Notes under the pieces: generated by a model
Told to the model about the DNA's origin: nothing
Database searches by the model: none
What the model saw: only the letters and a program-made list of their open reading frames with translations
Part shown: piece by piece, positions 13,504 to 16,502 of the stretch
Position numbering within the stretch: the first letter of the stretch is position 1
Layout of the letters: every line of letters starts with the position of its first letter
Program-made: the position numbers and the translations under genes
Assembly (NCBI GenBank): GCA_030040475.1
Contig: JASHTQ010000392.1
Span: 1-16,502 of the forward strand
Direction: 5' to 3'
DNA from: Streptosporangiaceae bacterium
GTDB taxonomy: Bacteria; Actinomycetota; Actinomycetes; Streptosporangiales; Streptosporangiaceae
Length of the DNA: 16,502 nucleotides

Positions 13504-15989
13504 TCGGCCCAGGTCTGGGTGAGCGCGGGCAGGCCGGCCAGCAGGCGGAGGGCGTCGAGGTGGGCACGCGATTCCTCCTCGGTCACCAGCCCGCTGTGCA
13601 GCGCCTCGCGCTTGAGCGCGTAGGCACGCATGTCCTCGCCGTCGCGGCGCAGCGCCGCGGCCAGCGCGCGGACCATCGCCCGCCCGGTAGCCGGCCGGGG
13701 GCCTTCGGCGAGCGCCAGCGCCAGGTGCCGCAGGCACAACGTCGCCGCGCCCGGCGGCTGCGCGGCGGCGGCGCTGACCGCCTCGCGCTCGCGTTCGGCC
13801 AGCGCGGCGCACAGCGGGCAGGTGCCGGACCGCGGCGCAACGGCGGCCACCCGGGCGGCCAGGTCCGCGACGGTCCCGTCGTGCTCGCCGATGGATTCCA
13901 GCGCGTCGGCCACGGCGGCGGCCAGCTTCGGGTAGCCGGCGGAAATCCCCAGCGGGGAGGCGATGGCGGCGTACTGCCAGGTATGCAGCGAGCAGAACCC
14001 GCCCGCAAGCGCGTGCCGTTCCTGGTCGCTCTCGCGAGTGGCGAGCCGGAACTGGCTGCGGCGAAGGTAATCGACAAGCGTCGCCTGCATCCGCAGGCAC
14101 ACGACGCAGCCGTCGGCCGCCTGGCTGGCGACCGGGGCCGGCTCCGCGTCGGACGTGTCGCCGGGGTGCGGTGGCTCCGCGTCGTCCAGGGCCGCCAGGA
14201 ACCCGGCAAGGCGCCCGGCGAGATCGTCAAGCGCCGCGAGGTCCTCCTCGCGCGGCACCGTTTGCAGGAAGTGGCGGAACCGCTCGGCCGCCGCGGCGAG
14301 CCGCCGGCCGGCCAGATCGTCGAGCCTCCTGGCCCAGTCCCTCGCCGCTGCCTGGAACGCGGCGCGCGCGCGTTCGTCAAATGCGGCGATCGCGGCGCCG
14401 AGCGCGTCCTGCAGGTGGCGCCGGACCTCCGCGTCGGCGGTATCGGCCTTGCGGCGGGACCGCCTGGGCACCTGCACGGGGACCGCCCACTCCGGCACCG
14501 AGACCGCAAGATCGGGAACGTCTTCTGCGGACCAGCCGGCCGCCTCGCGATCGTCGTCGACGCCCGCAAGGCCGACCATCCCGGCGCCGATCATGCCCGG
14601 CGAGCGTGACATCTCGAGCAACTCGCCGATCTCGCCGACCGCCAGGCCGGTGAGCAGTTCGTGCACCTCGCCCACCCGCCGGTGCAGCCAGCCGCCGACG
14701 ACATCGCGCCCGGCTTCGGCAAGCTTGGCCCGGGCGTCCGCCAGGACGTCGCGGACGGTGCCATCGCCGACGGCGGCCAGCGCGTCGTCGGCGCGCGGCT
14801 CGATCAGCTCCCGCAGACTCCGCTGCCAGGCCTCGCTCCGGGCGGCGAGCAGCTCCGGCAGGCCGGTCTCGATCCGGTCGGCGATCGTGGCCGCCGCGGC
14901 GCTGAGCTGGGTGCCCAGTTCGGCCATGCGCGTGTCGAAGGCGGCGAGCACCGCGGAAGGATCGGGACCCCCGTCGAGGCGGAGCCGCCCGAGGCGCAGG
15001 TCACGCCGCTGGCCGCAGACGAGCCTGGCGGCGCGGCCGGCGATATTGCCGAGGAACACCCGCGTCTTGCCGGTGGTCAAGAACTCGTCCAACGGGGCGC
15101 GAAGCTGCTCAAGACCGCTGCCTGACAGTCGCCCGCGATCACCCTGGACGACCGCCTCCAGCGCGTCGCGCGCCGACAAGGCAACCAGGCGGGGCTCGCC
15201 GATCCCCAGGTCATCGCGGACGCGGCGGCGGACGAACTCCGCCGCCGCCGCGGCGTCACTGTCGGAGACCAGGTCGCGCTTGTTGAGCACGAGGAACAAC
15301 CGGCCGGCGTGCCTGGCCGCGTCGGCCAGGAAACCTGCCTCGGCCTCGGTCAGCGGCGAGTCCAGGCCGGTAACGAAGATCACCGCGTCGGCCTCGGGCA
15401 GGAACTGCCTGGTGGTCGCGGTATTGATCTCGATCGCCGACCCGACCCCCGGGGTGTCGACGAACTCGAAACCGAGCCGCAGGATTTCCGCCGGGATCTC
15501 GACCTGAACCGACGCCACCTGCAGCTCGGCGCGCCTGGCACTCGCCTGATCGACGAAAGCGGCCACCTCGGTCAGCGGCACCTCCACGGGCAGGGGCGAT
15601 GCCCGGCGGTGCACGATGGCGCGGGGCCGGCTGCCGAACCGGACCGAGGTGATCACGGAGGTCATCGGTAGCGCCCCCATCGGCAGGTAGGGGCCGCCCA
15701 GCAGCGCGTTCATCAGCGTGGTCTTCCCCCGGCTGAACTGGCCCACCACGGCGAGCTGGAACCTGTCGGCGGCCAGCCGCGCCAGCAGCTCCCTCGCCCG
15801 CTTCTCGGCCAGCTGATCTTCGGACGCTCGCGCCACGTACAGCGCCGCCCGGATCATGTCGCCGAGCTCAAGGCGGCGGTCCCGGTAGGTCTTCAGCCCG
15901 TTCAGCTGCCGGCCGCGGGCTGCTGGCTCGCCCGTCCCGGGCTCGTGCGGAACGGGATCAGCGGGTTCGGGCGGTGGCGCTGACGGCAT
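13491..15989 (-). CDS. Dynamin-family GTPase fused to a zinc-ligand-rich C-terminal domain
   Basis: An 832-residue protein. The GTPase (about 75-310) has all elements: P-loop GQFSRGKTT (83-91), switch I MTSVITSVRFG (109-119), DTPG (178-181), NKRD (236-239) and SAR (272-274). A long, mostly helical stalk (about 310-605) includes the hydrophobic run MIGAGMVGLAG (466-476), a possible membrane-contact paddle. Residues 628-760 carry four paired ligands: CVVC (628/631), FCSLH (666/669), CPLC (724/727) and LCLRH (752/755). That is eight Cys/His in the CxxC, CxxH, CxxC, CxxH order that I associate with DUF6062-type proteins, enough for two zinc ions. Bacterial dynamin-like proteins remodel or guard membranes. 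ATG 15989 has GGAGG 4 nt upstream. It is probably cotranscribed with the Cys-rich gene before it. Confidence 0.88.
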   Translation of the reverse strand: MPSAPPPEPADPVPHEPGTGEPAARGRQLNGLKTYRDRRLELGDMIRAALYVARASEDQLAEKRARELLARLAADRFQLAVVGQFSRGKTTLMNALLGGPYLPMGALPMTSVITSVRFGSRPRAIVHRRASPLPVEVPLTEVAAFVDQASARRAELQVASVQVEIPAEILRLGFEFVDTPGVGSAIEINTATTRQFLPEADAVIFVTGLDSPLTEAEAGFLADAARHAGRLFLVLNKRDLVSDSDAAAAAEFVRRRVRDDLGIGEPRLVALSARDALEAVVQGDRGRLSGSGLEQLRAPLDEFLTTGKTRVFLGNIAGRAARLVCGQRRDLRLGRLRLDGGPDPSAVLAAFDTRMAELGTQLSAAAATIADRIETGLPELLAARSEAWQRSLRELIEPRADDALAAVGDGTVRDVLADARAKLAEAGRDVVGGWLHRRVGEVHELLTGLAVGEIGELLEMSRSPGMIGAGMVGLAGVDDDREAAGWSAEDVPDLAVSVPEWAVPVQVPRRSRRKADTADAEVRRHLQDALGAAIAAFDERARAAFQAAARDWARRLDDLAGRRLAAAAERFRHFLQTVPREEDLAALDDLAGRLAGFLAALDDAEPPHPGDTSDAEPAPVASQAADGCVVCLRMQATLVDYLRRSQFRLATRESDQERHALAGGFCSLHTWQYAAIASPLGISAGYPKLAAAVADALESIGEHDGTVADLAARVAAVAPRSGTCPLCAALAEREREAVSAAAAQPPGAATLCLRHLALALAEGPRPATGRAMVRALAAALRRDGEDMRAYALKREALHSGLVTEEESRAHLDALRLLAGLPALTQTWADAGA

Positions 15990-16172
15990 GTGACCTCCGG
16001 ATCGTGGCCAGGGACCGTCAGCGGGCCGCGTCCGCGACCGCGAATCCAGGGTGAGCCCCATCACCCCACGCCCACCCATTGTGCCAGAACGCCGTCGCCG
16101 CGTCCCGGCCGAGCGCAGCCGCGACAGACCCGGACTCAGCCTCCGGCCCGTGCCTGCCGCAAAGCGTGAGGA

Positions 16173-16445
16173 TCAGCCGGAGCCGATGTGCCTCAGCTCG
16201 GGGGAGAGCAGATCCGCCAGCCTGGTGCAGGGCCAGGCGGCACGTCTGGCTTCGGTCTGTTCCTCGGTCTCGTCCATGACCGCCAGGTAGTCGTCCGGCC
16301 CGCTCCAGCGCGGGCACCCGGCGTGCAGCGGGCACGGGCTGCGTGGTGGCCTGCCTTGGGCCCGGCAGGCCGGCTTCGGCCCCGAACGGTACGCCATCAG
16401 CGCCCGCCACAGCAGCAGCACCTCATCGTCGGTCACCTTGGCCAT
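16173..16445 (-). CDS. Small Cys-rich protein upstream of the GTPase; possible frameshift near its end
   Basis: A 90-residue protein beginning MAKVTDDEVLLLWRALMAY. It has C27, C38, H41, C44 and C73, the central part being SPCPLHAGCPRW. A CxxHxxC cluster of this kind could hold a metal. The start is firm: ATG 16445 with GGGAGG 5 nt upstream. The frame stops at 16173, but the -1 frame continues as RLRLILTLCGRHG...DAATAFWHNGWAWGDG to a stop at 16018, only 28 bases before the GTPase gene. Either the gene ends at 16173, or a frameshift (natural or a sequencing error) truncated a protein of about 142 residues. The family is not recognised. It lies on the GTPase gene's strand and immediately upstream, so a common operon is likely. 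Confidence 0.65.
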   Translation of the reverse strand: MAKVTDDEVLLLWRALMAYRSGPKPACRAQGRPPRSPCPLHAGCPRWSGPDDYLAVMDETEEQTEARRAAWPCTRLADLLSPELRHIGSG

Positions 16446-16446
16446 A

Positions 16447-16485
16447 CGGTCCTCCCTGCCGTCGGCGCGAACCTGGCAGGGACCG
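16447..16485 (-). promoter_or_regulatory. Leader hairpin enclosing the ribosome binding site
   Basis: Just before ATG 16445 the message can fold CGGTCCCTGCC (16485 to 16475) onto GGCAGGGAGGACCG (16460 to 16447). This gives 7 plus 4 base pairs with a 3-base bulge and a 14-base loop. The Shine-Dalgarno GGGAGG is inside the paired strand and bulge, so folding would hide it and reduce translation of the Cys-rich gene, and perhaps the GTPase gene. Confidence 0.5.
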
Positions 16486-16502
16486 TTGGCGGCATCCTCC
16501 GC

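Noticed and set aside
13203..14609. 468-codon plus-strand frame opposite the dynamin-like gene
   Set aside because: It overlaps both the Nudix start and the zinc domain on the other strand and shows no domain of its own.
14155..15507. 450-codon plus-strand frame rich in Ser/Arg/Pro
   Set aside because: It is the complement of the GTPase and stalk coding sequence and has no motif.
1..16502. tRNA, rRNA, CRISPR array, insertion sequence or phage genes
   Set aside because: No cloverleaf, spaced direct-repeat array, transposase, integrase or attachment duplication was found on reading both strands.

Overview
This is a very GC-rich stretch with Actinomycetota character: strong G/C bias in third codon positions, GTG and TTG starts, several starts that look leaderless, and families typical of actinobacteria (a Nudix plus histidine-phosphatase MutT1-type protein, a DUF1810 protein, a HTH_34 winged-helix regulator, many small membrane proteins). 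A Streptosporangiales-like host would fit, but nothing here fixes the genus. No RNA gene, CRISPR array, transposase or integrase was seen.

Left part (1-4082): a LysR regulator, cut by the window edge, is divergent from an SDR oxidoreductase. The gap between them holds a LysR-type box, two tandem repeats and what looks like the decayed start of a gene related to the one at 6711. Converging on the SDR is a two-gene unit: a large GT-C-like membrane protein, then a beta-propeller (NHL-like) protein.

Middle (4083-8751): a 433-base control region with a promoter-like pair and a perfect 15-bp palindrome, then a DUF1810 gene, a membrane-protein gene that appears broken by an internal deletion, a 56-residue membrane protein, a cupin, a 474-residue actinobacterial protein of unknown function, and a 95-residue membrane protein with an AT-rich operator-like site upstream.

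Right part (8752-16502): a complete calpain-type cysteine protease, then a divergent locus in which a membrane protein and a winged-helix regulator (4-base overlap) face a seven-helix membrane protein across three 15-bp operator boxes spaced exactly 24 bp apart. A dispersed-type palindromic element follows. The window closes with three genes on the minus strand: a small Cys-rich protein whose ribosome binding site sits inside a hairpin, a dynamin-family GTPase fused to a zinc-ligand-rich C-terminal domain, and a MutT1-like Nudix protein whose histidine-phosphatase domain has lost its catalytic histidines.

The strongest candidates for undescribed biology are the dynamin/zinc-domain fusion with its Cys-rich partner, and the three-box divergent locus. 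Family names come from motif reading and memory, not from database searches.
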